From the NCBI RefSeq assembly GCF_001423405.1, contig NZ_LMNS01000001.1, positions 625,384 to 689,383 of the forward strand: a DNA stretch of 64,000 nucleotides. The letters are read 5' to 3'. Source of the stretch: Methylobacterium sp. Leaf123 (GTDB lineage Bacteria > Pseudomonadota > Alphaproteobacteria > Rhizobiales > Beijerinckiaceae). The stretch's first letter is position 1. Each line of letters starts with the position of its first letter. Below are positions 47,301 through 55,580 of this stretch, piece after piece. The position numbers and the translations under genes are program-made. Under the pieces are notes generated by a model, which saw only the letters and a list, made by a program, of their open reading frames with translations, had not been told where the DNA came from and did no database searches.

Positions 47301-48775
47301 GCAAGGCCGGCCTGCCGCCCATCACGGCGCGTGCGAGCGGCCGGCTCAATGACGGCGAGGCCAGCATCGACGGGCGGGTCTCGGCCGGGCGCGGCGCCGA
47401 CGTCACCGTGACGGGCACCGTGCCGGTCGAGGCCGGTGGCGGCCTGAATCTGCGCGCCCGCGGCAATCTCGATGCGGCGCTCGCCAATTCGATGCTGAGC
47501 GCGAGCGGTCAGCGGGTTGCCGGCCGTATCGTGCTCGATGCGGGCGTGACCGGCACGGTCGCGGCACCGAAGGTGGAAGGCTCGGCAACGCTTTCGGGCG
47601 GCAGCCTCACCGATCCGCTCAACGGCATCCGCATCACCGACATCCAGGGTCGCGTGACGGGCCGGGGCGACACCATCGTGATCGAGCGGCTGACCGCCGC
47701 AACCCGCAATGGCGGGCGCCTCTCCGTGGACGGGCGCGTCGCCGTCGAACCGGCCTCCGGCTTTCCCGGCACGCTCCGCATCACCGCCGACCGGGCCGAA
47801 CTCGTGTCGAGCCCACTGATGACGGCGGTGTCCAGCCTCAACCTCGCCCTGTCGGGGCCGCTCGCCCGCAAGCCGGTGATCAAGGGCCGGGTCGATGTCG
47901 TCTCCATCGACGTGTCGGTGCCCGACCGCCTGCCCGCCACGGTGCAGCCTCTGCCGGGCATCCGCCGGGTCAACGTGACGCCGCAGGTGCGCGAGCGCCT
48001 CGCCAAGCGGGCCGAGCGCAAGGCGCAGATCGAGGCGGTCAGCCGCCGGAAGAAGACGGCCCCGCCCTTCGACGCCAGCCTCGACGTGATCGTGAGCGCG
48101 CCGAGCCGGATCTTCGTGCGCGGACGCGGCATCGACGCCGAACTCGGCGGCGAACTGCACGTCACCGGATCCTCGCGCGACCCGCAGGCGAACGGTGACT
48201 TCACCCTGCGCCGTGGCGTGTTCAGCCTCGGCGGACAGCGCCTCGACTTCACCCGCGGCCGGGTGTTCTTCGCCGGCGATATCGCCCAGCCCGACCTCGA
48301 TTTCGGCGCCGAGATCAGGGCCGCCGACGTCACCGCCCGCATCGCCGTCACCGGCCCCGCGGCGCAGCCCGCCTTCGCGCTCTCCTCCGATCCGAGCCTG
48401 CCGCAGGACGAGATCCTCTCGCGCATCCTGTTCAAGAAGGCGGCCGCCGGGCTCTCGCCGTTCCAGGCGCTGCAACTGGCCCAGGCCGTCGCGCAGCTCT
48501 CCGGCGGGGCAGGGGGCCCCGATGTGTTCGAGGCGGCCCGCAAGGGGCTCGGCCTCGACAGCCTTGATGTCTCGACGGGCGCGAGCGGCGGCCCGGCGGT
48601 CGGCGCCTCGCGCTACATCAACGACCGCATCAGCGTCGGCGTGAAGGCCGGCGCCAAGCCCGCCGACACCGCCGCGACGATCAATTACGACGTGACGCGG
48701 CGGATCAAGCTCAACGGCGAAGCCGGCAGCGACGGCCGCACCTCGGTCGGCGTCGGCGCGGAATGGGAGTGGTAG
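44384..48775 (+). CDS. tamB: TamB, inner-membrane-anchored translocation/lipid-transfer protein
   Basis: A 1463-residue protein with an N-terminal anchor (about 26-46, VAAAFLSAALLLAAFL) and a very long beta-rich periplasmic part, ending in the DUF490/TamB domain with RRGVFSLGGQRLDFTRGRVFF and DEILSRILFKKA. It spans the periplasm as a hydrophobic groove that helps build the outer membrane (protein assembly with TamA; phospholipid transfer in the AsmA-like family). The start codon follows the tamA stop directly. Confidence 0.95.
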   Translation: MAFSARGRHRRSPAATAGEGRSRAYGRAMVAAAFLSAALLLAAFLTTEDTRAADGEKTVLGGLLSKALSTPSSQVTIGAVDGALSSDATIRDVVISDSEGPWLKLDRARLVWRRLALLSGRLEVDTLEIGRLEVLRKPVPGPTPAEAEPDGSLLPDLPVKVEIKSFALAELVLGESVAGQPARLAGDGKAKLGNPSEGLDVSADFRRLDAAGRFIARLLFVPNGERLELKASLVEPEGGLLSKAANLPGTPPINFDLDGRGTLDAFNARLDFDAGPEIGAKGGARLSRIGTDRRLSLDLTSRIEGLVPGPAAAIFSGETKLDGGMAFSDTGSFRIDRLDLASRTARLAIGGTLTADRVADFTISARAVPTEGGVTKAADAELDTLVFDGSLKGPLSAPRVKGNLKAAGLRTSESSLEKVDAVLNVEPTGADKAQRFTITADAAMDGLRLADPALRRAVGSRAKLTLRSAAGSDGVLDVTNLTVESDTARAAYAGRIGQNTLAGTLDAALSDIGAFSGIAGRTLAGRLDAKAVLSGDPARKALSADLDLRGGGLVLGEAIADRLVGRAPTLTGRVSQTYDGYGFERLRFEGAGVVATLQGQADAKTADVAARADLKTLSAFDERLSGPASADARLTGSLLKPAVTVALRAPEVSANGRPIRDLRFDAALNDLRDALDGTLRMTGDIAGKPLRAEAHIARPTRSDYALDRLAFALGSVAADGQAVVNADSLLAEGALTVRAGDLGDLSPLALAPTGGSLDAAVTLSRAGGRQDATIRATGTSLRYDSFGLAKLDADLTGRDLRAHPVIDGHADVARLVAAGQSIDTVRLTANGTAAASDITLTAQARGFALDGAARLIPAERTRIEIARFSAQRGGDRLALAGPAAITLDGGSALIENLVVAAGSGRISVQGRAGSDLDLKLGIRALPLSLARIASPSLALSGTLEGEADLHGPAARPEGRYALSVAGLVTPETRKAGLPPITARASGRLNDGEASIDGRVSAGRGADVTVTGTVPVEAGGGLNLRARGNLDAALANSMLSASGQRVAGRIVLDAGVTGTVAAPKVEGSATLSGGSLTDPLNGIRITDIQGRVTGRGDTIVIERLTAATRNGGRLSVDGRVAVEPASGFPGTLRITADRAELVSSPLMTAVSSLNLALSGPLARKPVIKGRVDVVSIDVSVPDRLPATVQPLPGIRRVNVTPQVRERLAKRAERKAQIEAVSRRKKTAPPFDASLDVIVSAPSRIFVRGRGIDAELGGELHVTGSSRDPQANGDFTLRRGVFSLGGQRLDFTRGRVFFAGDIAQPDLDFGAEIRAADVTARIAVTGPAAQPAFALSSDPSLPQDEILSRILFKKAAAGLSPFQALQLAQAVAQLSGGAGGPDVFEAARKGLGLDSLDVSTGASGGPAVGASRYINDRISVGVKAGAKPADTAATINYDVTRRIKLNGEAGSDGRTSVGVGAEWEW

Positions 48776-48825
48776 GCGGCCATCGGCCCGAGACGCCAAG
48801 GGGCTACGAATCGGAGGGTGTGGGC

Positions 48826-49401
48826 ATGAAGCGGGCTGTCATCCACGCGTCCGGATTGTCGCTCGTCCTGTTACTCCTCGCCGCTCCCGCGACTAGCGGA
48901 GAGTTCACGGATCCGGCCACGGGCTTCTCGGTGACCGTGCCGGACGGCTTTGCCACCCGATCTCCGCGCCAGGACCCCAACCACGAAATCCTGATCGACA
49001 TCGTCAGCTTGACGGGGCAGCCGCCGGTCGCGGGACGCAGCGAGGCGCTGTGTGCCGCAGGATTCAGGCGGAACCAGCCGGGGGCGGTTTCCTCACAGGA
49101 TGCGCTGAACGCCCTGCCGGCCCTGCGAGACCGGGTCGTCGAAGCCAGGACGGTTTTGGCCAGCCAGGGTCTGGAGACGGAGACCGTCGATCCGATCCAG
49201 AGCAGTGACTTCGCCGGGTTCGAGATCGTCTCGATCCCGACAACCGGGCCGGATCACCGCAACGTTCGCCTCTACATGGCGATCATGGACCGCGTCATCG
49301 GCCGATCCGACATCGTGTGCGCGACGACGAAGCCGGCTTTACCGAGCGCCCTGCCGGTTTTTCGTACGATACGCGACGGCATCCGTCCGCCCACACGGTA
49401 G
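48826..49401 (+). CDS. Exported protein of unknown function
   Basis: A 191-residue protein with a clear signal peptide (residues 1-24, ending ATSGE). The mature part begins FTDPATGFSVTVPDGFA, a beta-rich start seen in various small periplasmic proteins, and has two cysteines (LCAAGF and IVCATTK) that may pair. I do not recognise the family. ATG 48826 follows GGAGGGTGTGGGC. It may be transcribed with tamAB, 50 bases upstream. Confidence 0.65.
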   Translation: MKRAVIHASGLSLVLLLLAAPATSGEFTDPATGFSVTVPDGFATRSPRQDPNHEILIDIVSLTGQPPVAGRSEALCAAGFRRNQPGAVSSQDALNALPALRDRVVEARTVLASQGLETETVDPIQSSDFAGFEIVSIPTTGPDHRNVRLYMAIMDRVIGRSDIVCATTKPALPSALPVFRTIRDGIRPPTR

Positions 49402-49455
49402 AGGGCTCGTCGCATCGGCGCCTGGACGGTTCACGTTGTCCTCGCGATCATTGTG

Positions 49456-49490
49456 AAAGAGCCCGGCGCCGTCACGGCGCCGGGCTCTTT
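49456..49490. terminator. Bidirectional terminator between exported protein and cyanase
   Basis: AAAGAGCCCGGCGCCGT and ACGGCGCCGGGCTCTTT are perfect 17-base complements around a single C, so the tip opens to a small loop. The T run at each end serves both converging genes. Confidence 0.88.
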
Positions 49491-49505
49491 CCGACCTGAG
49501 GCGTC

Positions 49506-49994
49506 CTACGGCTCCTTGAAGCCGTATTCCGGCACGCCTTCCTCATTGCCGTAATACTTGTAGGGCAGGAACTTGCCCGAGAGATTCATCTTCACCCGGT
49601 CGCCCTTGTTGTTGGGCTCCCGCTCCATCGTCATGTTGAAGTCGATCGCCGACATGATACCGTCGCCGAACTCCTCTTGGATCAGCTCTTTCCACGTCGT
49701 GCCGTAGACCATCACCAGCTCGTAGAAGCGGTAGATCAGCGGGTCCGTCGGCGGCATCTGCGGGATCGAGCCGCGATAGGGAGCCTCGTTCAGCATCCGC
49801 TCCTCGGCCTGGCTCAGCCCGAACAGCTCGGCGGCCTTGGCGGCCTGCGCCTTGGGCAGCTTCATCTGGCCCATGCAGGCGGCGGTGATGAGGATCGGCG
49901 AGATGCCTCCGATCTCGTCCTGGATGTACTTCCAGGTCCAGCCCTTCTCGCGCTTGATGTCGAGAAGCTTCTCGGTGAGGTCTTCGCGCTTCAT
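49506..49994 (-). CDS. cynS: Cyanate hydratase (cyanase)
   Basis: The 162-residue enzyme converts cyanate and bicarbonate to ammonia and CO2 as a homodecamer. The catalytic residues align as R89 and E92 (YRFYELVMVYG) and S115 (GIMSAIDF); the C-terminus with MNLSGKFLPYKYY is typical. The N-terminal helical bundle resembles an HTH fold, as in E. coli CynS. Start 49994 follows GGGAGACAAGC. It is divergent from a sigma-54 activator and has its own -24/-12 promoter, unlike the E. coli cynTSX operon; no carbonic anhydrase or transporter is adjacent. Confidence 0.97.
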   Translation of the reverse strand: MKREDLTEKLLDIKREKGWTWKYIQDEIGGISPILITAACMGQMKLPKAQAAKAAELFGLSQAEERMLNEAPYRGSIPQMPPTDPLIYRFYELVMVYGTTWKELIQEEFGDGIMSAIDFNMTMEREPNNKGDRVKMNLSGKFLPYKYYGNEEGVPEYGFKEP

Positions 49995-50096
49995 GCTTGT
50001 CTCCCTGGGGGCGGACCGTCCCGGCCTGTCTCGCATTGCCGGAACGCGGCTCGGACGACGCATTGCGATGTTCGCTGCGTCTTCGCATGGTAGTTT

Positions 50097-50112
50097 GGCA
50101 AGCGACGTGCCA
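50097..50112 (-). promoter_or_regulatory. Sigma-54 (-24/-12) promoter of cyanase
   Basis: Read on the minus strand the sequence is TGGCACGTCGCTTGCC, which fits TGGCACR-N4-TTGCW except for the last base; GG and GC are separated by exactly 10 bases. The predicted start is near 50086, leaving a leader of about 90 bases before cynS. Confidence 0.85.
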
Positions 50113-50168
50113 AATCAAAGCGACGGCACAAATCTCGACAATTCAACAACTTAGCGCGCTCTGGTGCA

Positions 50169-50203
50169 GCTACGAAATTTCGCCTATGACGAAATTCCGT
50201 AGC
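50169..50203. promoter_or_regulatory. Inverted repeat, probable activator binding site (UAS)
   Basis: GCTACGAAATTTCG (50169-50182) and CGAAATTCCGTAGC (50190-50203) form a 14-bp inverted repeat with one mismatch and a 7-base spacer. It lies about 57 bp upstream of the -24 box of the cynS promoter and ends five bases before the activator start codon. That position suits an enhancer for cynS and autoregulation of the activator. The core GAAATT..AATTTC is AT-rich in a GC-rich background. Confidence 0.65.
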
Positions 50204-50207
50204 AAGA

Positions 50208-52118
50208 ATGCGAGATCTCGTGGTGCTGCCATCAGGGCCGGAGACGCCGACCGCGTCGGATTACGGCAGCGCCTTCGCTGAGAATGCCGAGGCGATGCTG
50301 GTGTTCGAGCCCGTGGCCGACCGCATCGCCGACGCCAACCCGGCCGCAACCCGTCTCCTCGGCCATTCGCGCCCGGCTTTGCGCGCCATGCCGGTGAGCG
50401 TCCTCCACCCCGATCAGCGGCCCGCACTCGTGGTGTTCACCCAGGCCGTCCTCGCCGAGGGCCGGTGGTGGACACAGGGACTCACGCCGCACCACGCCAC
50501 CGGCAGGCCGCTGCGGCTCGAATATGCCGGCTGCGTGCTCTCGGGCGAGCCGACACGGCTCCTCGTCACCCTCTACGATCTCGATGAGCGCGAGCGCCGC
50601 CGGATCGACCGGGAGGCCGAGGCGCATATGCGCGCCGGCTTGCCCGAATGGCAGCGCATGGAGCGCATCTTTCGCGACATCGAGCGCGGCAATCGCCTGA
50701 TTCTGCGGGCGGCGGGGGAGGGGATCTACGGCGTCAACGCGGACGGGATCACCACCTTCGTCAATCCGGCGGCGGAGCGGATGCTGGGATGGGCCTCGGC
50801 CGATCTCGTCGGCAAGGACATGCACGCCACCGTCCATCACACCCATCCGGGCGGCGCGCATTACCCGCATCACGATTGCCCGATCTACGCGGCCTTCCGC
50901 GACGGGGCCGTGCATCAGGTCGATGGCGAGGTGTTCTGGCGCAAGGACGGCACCTGTTTCCCCGTCGAGTACACCTCGACGCCGATCCGCGAGGGCGGGC
51001 AGTTGCTCGGCGCGGTGATCGTGTTTCGCGATGTCAGCCAGCGCCGTGAGGACGAGGACCGGTTGCGGGCCGCACTCGCCGAAGTCGATTCCCTGCGCGA
51101 GCGCCTGGAGCAGGAGAACGCCTACCTGAAAGAGGAGATTCGCGCCGAGAGCCACCATCAGGGCATCATCGGGCGCAGCCCGGTCATGGAGGCGTTGCTG
51201 CGTCAGATCGACGTGGTGGCGGGCACCGATGCGACCGTCCTCATCACCGGCGAATCCGGCACCGGGAAGGAGTTGATCGCCCGGGCCATCCACGAGGCGA
51301 GCCGCCGCCGCGAGCGGCCCCTGATCCGGGTGAACTGCGCGGCGATCCCGCGCGACCTGTTCGAGAGTGAGTTCTTCGGCCACGCCAAGGGTGCCTTCAC
51401 CGGGGCTCTGCGCGACCGGATCGGGCGGTTCGAACTTGCGGATGGCGGCACGCTGTTCCTCGACGAGGTCGGGGAGATCCCGCTCGACCTCCAGGGCAAG
51501 CTCCTGCGCGTCCTCCAAGAGCGCCAATTCGAACGGGTCGGCGAGGAGCGCACCCGCGCGGTCGATATCCGGCTGATCGCCGCGACCAACCGCGACCTCA
51601 AGGAGGAGGTGCGCCGCGGGCGGTTCCGCGAGGATCTCTACTTTCGCCTCAACGTCTTCCCCGTCACCTCCGCGCCGTTGCGGGAGCGCCGCGAGGACGT
51701 GCCGCTGATCGCGCAGCATGTCTTGAAGGCCGCCGCGCGGCGGCTCAACCGGACGGATCTGCGCCTGACCGAGGCCGATGCCCGCCGCCTGTCCCGCTAC
51801 GATTGGCCGGGCAATGTGCGCGAGTTGGAGAACGTGATCGAGCGCGCCGCGATTCTGGCCGAGCGGGGCCGCCTGCGCTTCGATCTGCCGGAAACCCGCA
51901 GCACCGGCCCCGTCACGCCCGCACCGGAGCGCCCGACGGATCTCGGCCGGCCGTTGTCCGAAGACGAGCGCCGCGCCCGTGCCCGCAGCGAGATCGAGGC
52001 GGCGCTTCACATCAGCGGCGGAAAGGTTTTCGGCGCCGGCGGCGCGGCCGAACTGCTCGGCCTCAAACCGACGACGTTGCGCTCGCGGATGAAGGTGCTG
52101 GGGATCGAGCCGCTCTGA
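50208..52118 (+). CDS. Sigma-54-dependent activator with two PAS domains
   Basis: A 636-residue enhancer-binding protein: a PAS-like domain (about 20-125), a second PAS (about 165-285), a coiled coil (about 286-310), an AAA+ domain with Walker [15 protein letters not shown] and FLDEVGEIP, and a C-terminal Fis HTH ([18 protein letters not shown]). There is no receiver domain, so it senses a ligand or redox state directly. PAS 2 carries a His/Cys-rich stretch (VHHTHPGG then [10 protein letters not shown]). It is divergent from cynS and has the putative UAS right before its ATG. The natural target is cynS. Confidence 0.93.
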   Translation: MRDLVVLPSGPETPTASDYGSAFAENAEAMLVFEPVADRIADANPAATRLLGHSRPALRAMPVSVLHPDQRPALVVFTQAVLAEGRWWTQGLTPHHATGRPLRLEYAGCVLSGEPTRLLVTLYDLDERERRRIDREAEAHMRAGLPEWQRMERIFRDIERGNRLILRAAGEGIYGVNADGITTFVNPAAERMLGWASADLVGKDMHATVHHTHPGGAHYPHHDCPIYAAFRDGAVHQVDGEVFWRKDGTCFPVEYTSTPIREGGQLLGAVIVFRDVSQRREDEDRLRAALAEVDSLRERLEQENAYLKEEIRAESHHQGIIGRSPVMEALLRQIDVVAGTDATVLITGESGTGKELIARAIHEASRRRERPLIRVNCAAIPRDLFESEFFGHAKGAFTGALRDRIGRFELADGGTLFLDEVGEIPLDLQGKLLRVLQERQFERVGEERTRAVDIRLIAATNRDLKEEVRRGRFREDLYFRLNVFPVTSAPLRERREDVPLIAQHVLKAAARRLNRTDLRLTEADARRLSRYDWPGNVRELENVIERAAILAERGRLRFDLPETRSTGPVTPAPERPTDLGRPLSEDERRARARSEIEAALHISGGKVFGAGGAAELLGLKPTTLRSRMKVLGIEPL

Positions 52119-52247
52119 CGGGCGGTGCGTCGCAGAGCTGTCATTTGCGCCGGCTTGGATATCATCCGATATGTCCCGACCGGGCCGCCGTCGACGGGGG
52201 ATCGCCGCCTGCGGAAACACGCCTGTGTGCCGAGTCCGAGCGATGCT

Positions 52248-53774
52248 GTGAGAGCGGAAACGACACGCCGCCGCGCGGCCCGGACGCTTCGACGCCTCGG
52301 GAGCGGCGTCCCGGTCCTCGTCCTGTCCGGTCCGCTCTGTATCGCCGCGGTCCCGGCGGGCGCCCAATCGCTGCCGTCGCTGGCCTTGCCCCTGCCGCTG
52401 GGCCTTCCGCTGACGGGCGCGGGCGGCGACCCGCAGACCGCGATTGCGCAATCGCGGACGTCGGATCAGGTGTCGGTCACGAACGAGGGCTCGATCCAGG
52501 ACGCGCTCGGCCCCTATGGCGACCCGTTCGGGCTGCGGGCCGCATTGGCCGCGCGGGGCATCACTTACGTCCTCACCTATATCGGCGAGGGGTTTTCCAG
52601 CGCCTCCGGCGGGCTGCGGCGCGGGACGACCTTCGGCGGTCGCCTCGACGCCTCGCTCGACATCGATCTCGATCGGCTCGCCGGCTGGAGCGGCGCCCGG
52701 TTTCACACCGACTTCTTCCAGATCCACGGGCACGGCCTGTCGCGGCGCTTCGTCAACAACCTCACCACGGTCAGCGGCATCGAGGCATTGCCCTCGACCC
52801 GGCTGTTCGAACTGTGGATCGAGCAGCGCTTCTTCGATGACCGGCTCTCGGTGAAGATCGGACAGGTCTCGGCCGATACGGAATTCGCCATCGCGCAATC
52901 GGCGGTGGTGTTCATCAATGCCGGGTTCGGCTGGCCGAATGTCGGCGCGGTCGTGATGCCGAGCGGCGGGCCGATCTATCCCCTGGCCACGCCCGCCATC
53001 CGCCTGAAATACGAGCCCACCGCCGAACTCTCGCTGCAGGGCGGCCTGTTCAACGGCGATCCGGCGGGGACGCCCGCCGGCGACGAGACTGATCCGGAGC
53101 GGCGCAACCGCACCGGCACGAGTTTCCGCGTCAACGATCCGGCGCTGCTGATCGGCGAGGTGGCCTATGCCTATCCCAGCCTGCCCGGTGCCGAGCGGCT
53201 GCCCGGCACCGCGACCCTGGGCGGCTGGTACCATTTCGGCCGGTTCGACAGCCCCCGCCTCGATGAGGTCCGCGGGCGGCTCTTGGCCGATCCCGAGGCG
53301 AGCGGCATCGCCCGGCGCTTTCGCGGGAATGCGGGCCTCTACGCGATGCTGGACCAGACGATCTATCGCGAGCCCGGCACGCTGAACGAGGGCGCGTCGG
53401 CCTTCCTGCGGGTCTCCGCGGTGCCGACCGACCGCAATCTGATCGATCTCTACGTCGATGCCGGCGTGGCCTATCGCGGTCTGTTCGAGGGCCGCCCCAA
53501 CGATACGCTGGGCCTCGGGGTGATCCATTCCCGCATCAGCCCCGCCGCCCGCGCCTTCGACCGCGATGCCCGCGTCTTCGGGGCCGGATCGGGGCCGCTG
53601 CGCAGCAGCGAGACCGTGATCGAGGCGACCTATCAGGCGGAAATGGTGCCCGGCTTCACTCTTCAGCCGGATCTTCAATACGTCATGCGGCCCGGCGGCG
53701 GTCTGGCTGACGCGCGCGGGCGCCGGTTGCGCAACGCTACGGTTCTGGGCCTGCGCGCGACGGTCAACTACTGA
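52248..53774 (+). CDS. OprB-like carbohydrate-selective porin
   Basis: About 508 residues from the GTG at 52248; the frame is open from 52125. After a signal region (GVPVLVLSGPLCIAAVPAGAQS) comes a barrel with FHTDFFQIHGHGLSRRFVNN, FELWIEQRFFDDRLSVKIGQ and GGWYHFGRFDSPR, features of the OprB family. The last residues, TVLGLRATVNY, end in an aromatic. It allows passive uptake of small solutes across the outer membrane. The exact start is uncertain. It follows the sigma-54 activator by about 130 bases. Confidence 0.83.
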   Translation: MRAETTRRRAARTLRRLGSGVPVLVLSGPLCIAAVPAGAQSLPSLALPLPLGLPLTGAGGDPQTAIAQSRTSDQVSVTNEGSIQDALGPYGDPFGLRAALAARGITYVLTYIGEGFSSASGGLRRGTTFGGRLDASLDIDLDRLAGWSGARFHTDFFQIHGHGLSRRFVNNLTTVSGIEALPSTRLFELWIEQRFFDDRLSVKIGQVSADTEFAIAQSAVVFINAGFGWPNVGAVVMPSGGPIYPLATPAIRLKYEPTAELSLQGGLFNGDPAGTPAGDETDPERRNRTGTSFRVNDPALLIGEVAYAYPSLPGAERLPGTATLGGWYHFGRFDSPRLDEVRGRLLADPEASGIARRFRGNAGLYAMLDQTIYREPGTLNEGASAFLRVSAVPTDRNLIDLYVDAGVAYRGLFEGRPNDTLGLGVIHSRISPAARAFDRDARVFGAGSGPLRSSETVIEATYQAEMVPGFTLQPDLQYVMRPGGGLADARGRRLRNATVLGLRATVNY

Positions 53775-53798
53775 CCAACGCGCCGGCCTCGATGGCCG

Positions 53799-54857
53799 TC
53801 ACGGCCGTGGTGGCTCGGCCCCGATCGGCTGGTAGGCGGGCCCTCCGGCCCCGTCGTCGTTGAGGGTTTCCATGAAGGCGAGGAGGTCGGCCTTCTCCTG
53901 CGCCGTCAGATGGAGCGGGCGGATGTCGCGGGATCGGCTCGGCCGGTCGATGCCGCCGCGGTCGTAGAGGTCGATCACCTCGGCCAAGGTCTTCAGTGAA
54001 CCGTCATGCATGTAGGGCGGGCGCCGCGCGACGTTGCGCAGGGTCGGCGTCTTGAAGGCGTGGCGCAGGGCCGTCGAGGTCGGGAAGAACCGCCCCCGGC
54101 CGATCGCACCGTCCGTGGCGACGCCGATGTCGTGGAACGAGCCGTCTGTGAAGTTCCAGCCGGAATGGCAGGCGGCGCAATGGGCCTTGTCGTTGAACAG
54201 ATCGAAGCCGCGCTTGGCGGCCGGACCGAGCGCCCGTGCATCGCCCTCGACCCAGCGGTCGAAAGGGGCTCGACCGGAAACGATCAGGCGCTGGAAGGTC
54301 GCAAGTGCCTGTTCGATGCGCTCCGAGGTCACCGGTCCGCCCTCCGGCATGGGTCCGGGGAACGCCTTGGCGAAGGCCGTGACGTATTTCGGATCGGCCG
54401 CGACGCGCCGGACCATCTCCTCGGGCGGCATGTTCATATTGCCGGGGGCGGTCAGCGGCGTGCGGGCCACCGTCTCGAGACCGCGGAACTTGCCGTCCCA
54501 GCCATAGATCGTGTCGGTCCAGGCGACATTGAGCAGCGTCGGCGTGCGGAAATCCATGAAGCCGCCGTCGCTGCGCGGGGCGCGCGGATGCGAGTCGGTC
54601 CAGTCCTGCCCCGGCACGTGACAGGTGGCGCAGGTGCGGTCGCTCTTCCGTGAGAGGACAGGCTCGAAGAACAGCGCGCGGCCGAGTTCGGCCTTGGCGG
54701 CCTGATAGGGGTTGTCGTCGGGGAAGGGGATCGCGTCGGGGCGGCGATACTCGGCGAGCGCAGCCGAACGGTCGGGCTCGCCGTTCGTCGCGATCGCCAG
54801 GCCTCCCAACAGGATCGTCAGAAGGGCGGCGACGCCCCCCACGAATTTCCAAGCCAT
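53799..54857 (-). CDS. Di-heme cytochrome c peroxidase / MauG-family protein
   Basis: A 352-residue protein with an N-terminal signal-anchor (about 3-24) and two CxxCH haem sites: CATCH in the N-terminal half and CAACH in the C-terminal half. PTLLNVAWTDTIYGWDG, TPTLRNVARRPPYMHDGSL and the LGRALFFEP start fit the bacterial di-haem peroxidase/MauG group. Start 54857 follows GAGG and gives the signal sequence. Upstream on the same strand is a cupredoxin, a natural electron or substrate partner. It is not next to mau genes, so methylamine dehydrogenase maturation is not implied. Confidence 0.88.
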   Translation of the reverse strand: MAWKFVGGVAALLTILLGGLAIATNGEPDRSAALAEYRRPDAIPFPDDNPYQAAKAELGRALFFEPVLSRKSDRTCATCHVPGQDWTDSHPRAPRSDGGFMDFRTPTLLNVAWTDTIYGWDGKFRGLETVARTPLTAPGNMNMPPEEMVRRVAADPKYVTAFAKAFPGPMPEGGPVTSERIEQALATFQRLIVSGRAPFDRWVEGDARALGPAAKRGFDLFNDKAHCAACHSGWNFTDGSFHDIGVATDGAIGRGRFFPTSTALRHAFKTPTLRNVARRPPYMHDGSLKTLAEVIDLYDRGGIDRPSRSRDIRPLHLTAQEKADLLAFMETLNDDGAGGPAYQPIGAEPPRP

Positions 54858-55025
54858 TCGAACCTCGATCGATTCGACCTTTGGGGCTTTGGCTTTAATT
54901 CTGGTTAAGATGCACCCATAACATTGTCGTGAACGGCGCCTGTCAGTTCGTAATTGACCATAATGATGGGCCAATAGCCTGAGCGGTGTGTCCAACACAT
55001 TCAACCGCTCGTTGTTTTTCACCCG

Positions 55026-55397
55026 TTATTTCACGGAGACTGCAAGCTTCATTTTCGGATGAATGCCGCAGAGGATCGTGAACTGCCCCGGCTTCGGGAA
55101 GACGACGACGGTTTTGCTGCCCGGAATCTGCTCTCCGGTGTCGAAGCTGAAGTCCGGATTTTCCAGATAGGCGTGATGGACGAGTTCACCGTCGTCGTTG
55201 ACGATCGCGATGGCTTCGCCGGCTCGCAGGGTGATCGCGCCCGGTGCGAAGGATCGGCCCCTCTGCGTCACGCGGTGGGATGCCGTATCACCGGCCAGCG
55301 CAAGCGCCGTTCCGGATGCGATGAAGGATGTGAGCAACAGGACTGACCCCATGCGCCGCGGCGTGGGCGTCGTTCTCATCCGGCACGCATCCGTCAT
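55026..55397 (-). CDS. Cupredoxin (plastocyanin/amicyanin-like blue copper protein)
   Basis: The 123-residue exported protein has a signal peptide ending near residue 35 (ALALAGD). Type 1 copper ligands are His in LVHHAYLE, then Cys, His and Met in LCGIHPKM (C-x2-H-x2-M). PGSKTVVVFPKPGQF is the usual strand before the cysteine. Start 55397 follows AGAGGAG. It probably shuttles electrons in the periplasm, perhaps to the di-haem peroxidase 168 bases downstream. Confidence 0.87.
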   Translation of the reverse strand: MTDACRMRTTPTPRRMGSVLLLTSFIASGTALALAGDTASHRVTQRGRSFAPGAITLRAGEAIAIVNDDGELVHHAYLENPDFSFDTGEQIPGSKTVVVFPKPGQFTILCGIHPKMKLAVSVK

Positions 55398-55580
55398 GCC
55401 CATCTCCTCTGTTTCGAGGACGCCCCCGCGCACTCGTTTGTCTCAAATGAGCATCCATGAAGTTGCGTTCGCCTTAACGTCATCGCCGAATTCGAGGGAT
55501 ACGCTCCCGAAATCGCTGCCGTCGTAGATTACCTTAACGATTGTCGGACATGCTGGCTGCGAGAAGCGAGCGTTTGCCCG

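Noticed and set aside
45884-48799. 971-codon minus-strand open frame opposite tamB
   Set aside because: It is a product of high GC3 in tamB: composition is Arg/Ala/Gly/Asp-rich without motifs, and tamB on the plus strand has full family homology.
49995-50207. CynR-type LysR regulation of cyanase
   Set aside because: No LysR-family gene is adjacent and the promoter fits sigma-54, which LysR proteins do not activate.
50232-53678. 1148-codon minus-strand open frame across the activator and porin genes
   Set aside because: It crosses two clear plus-strand genes and the gap between them and has no recognisable domain.
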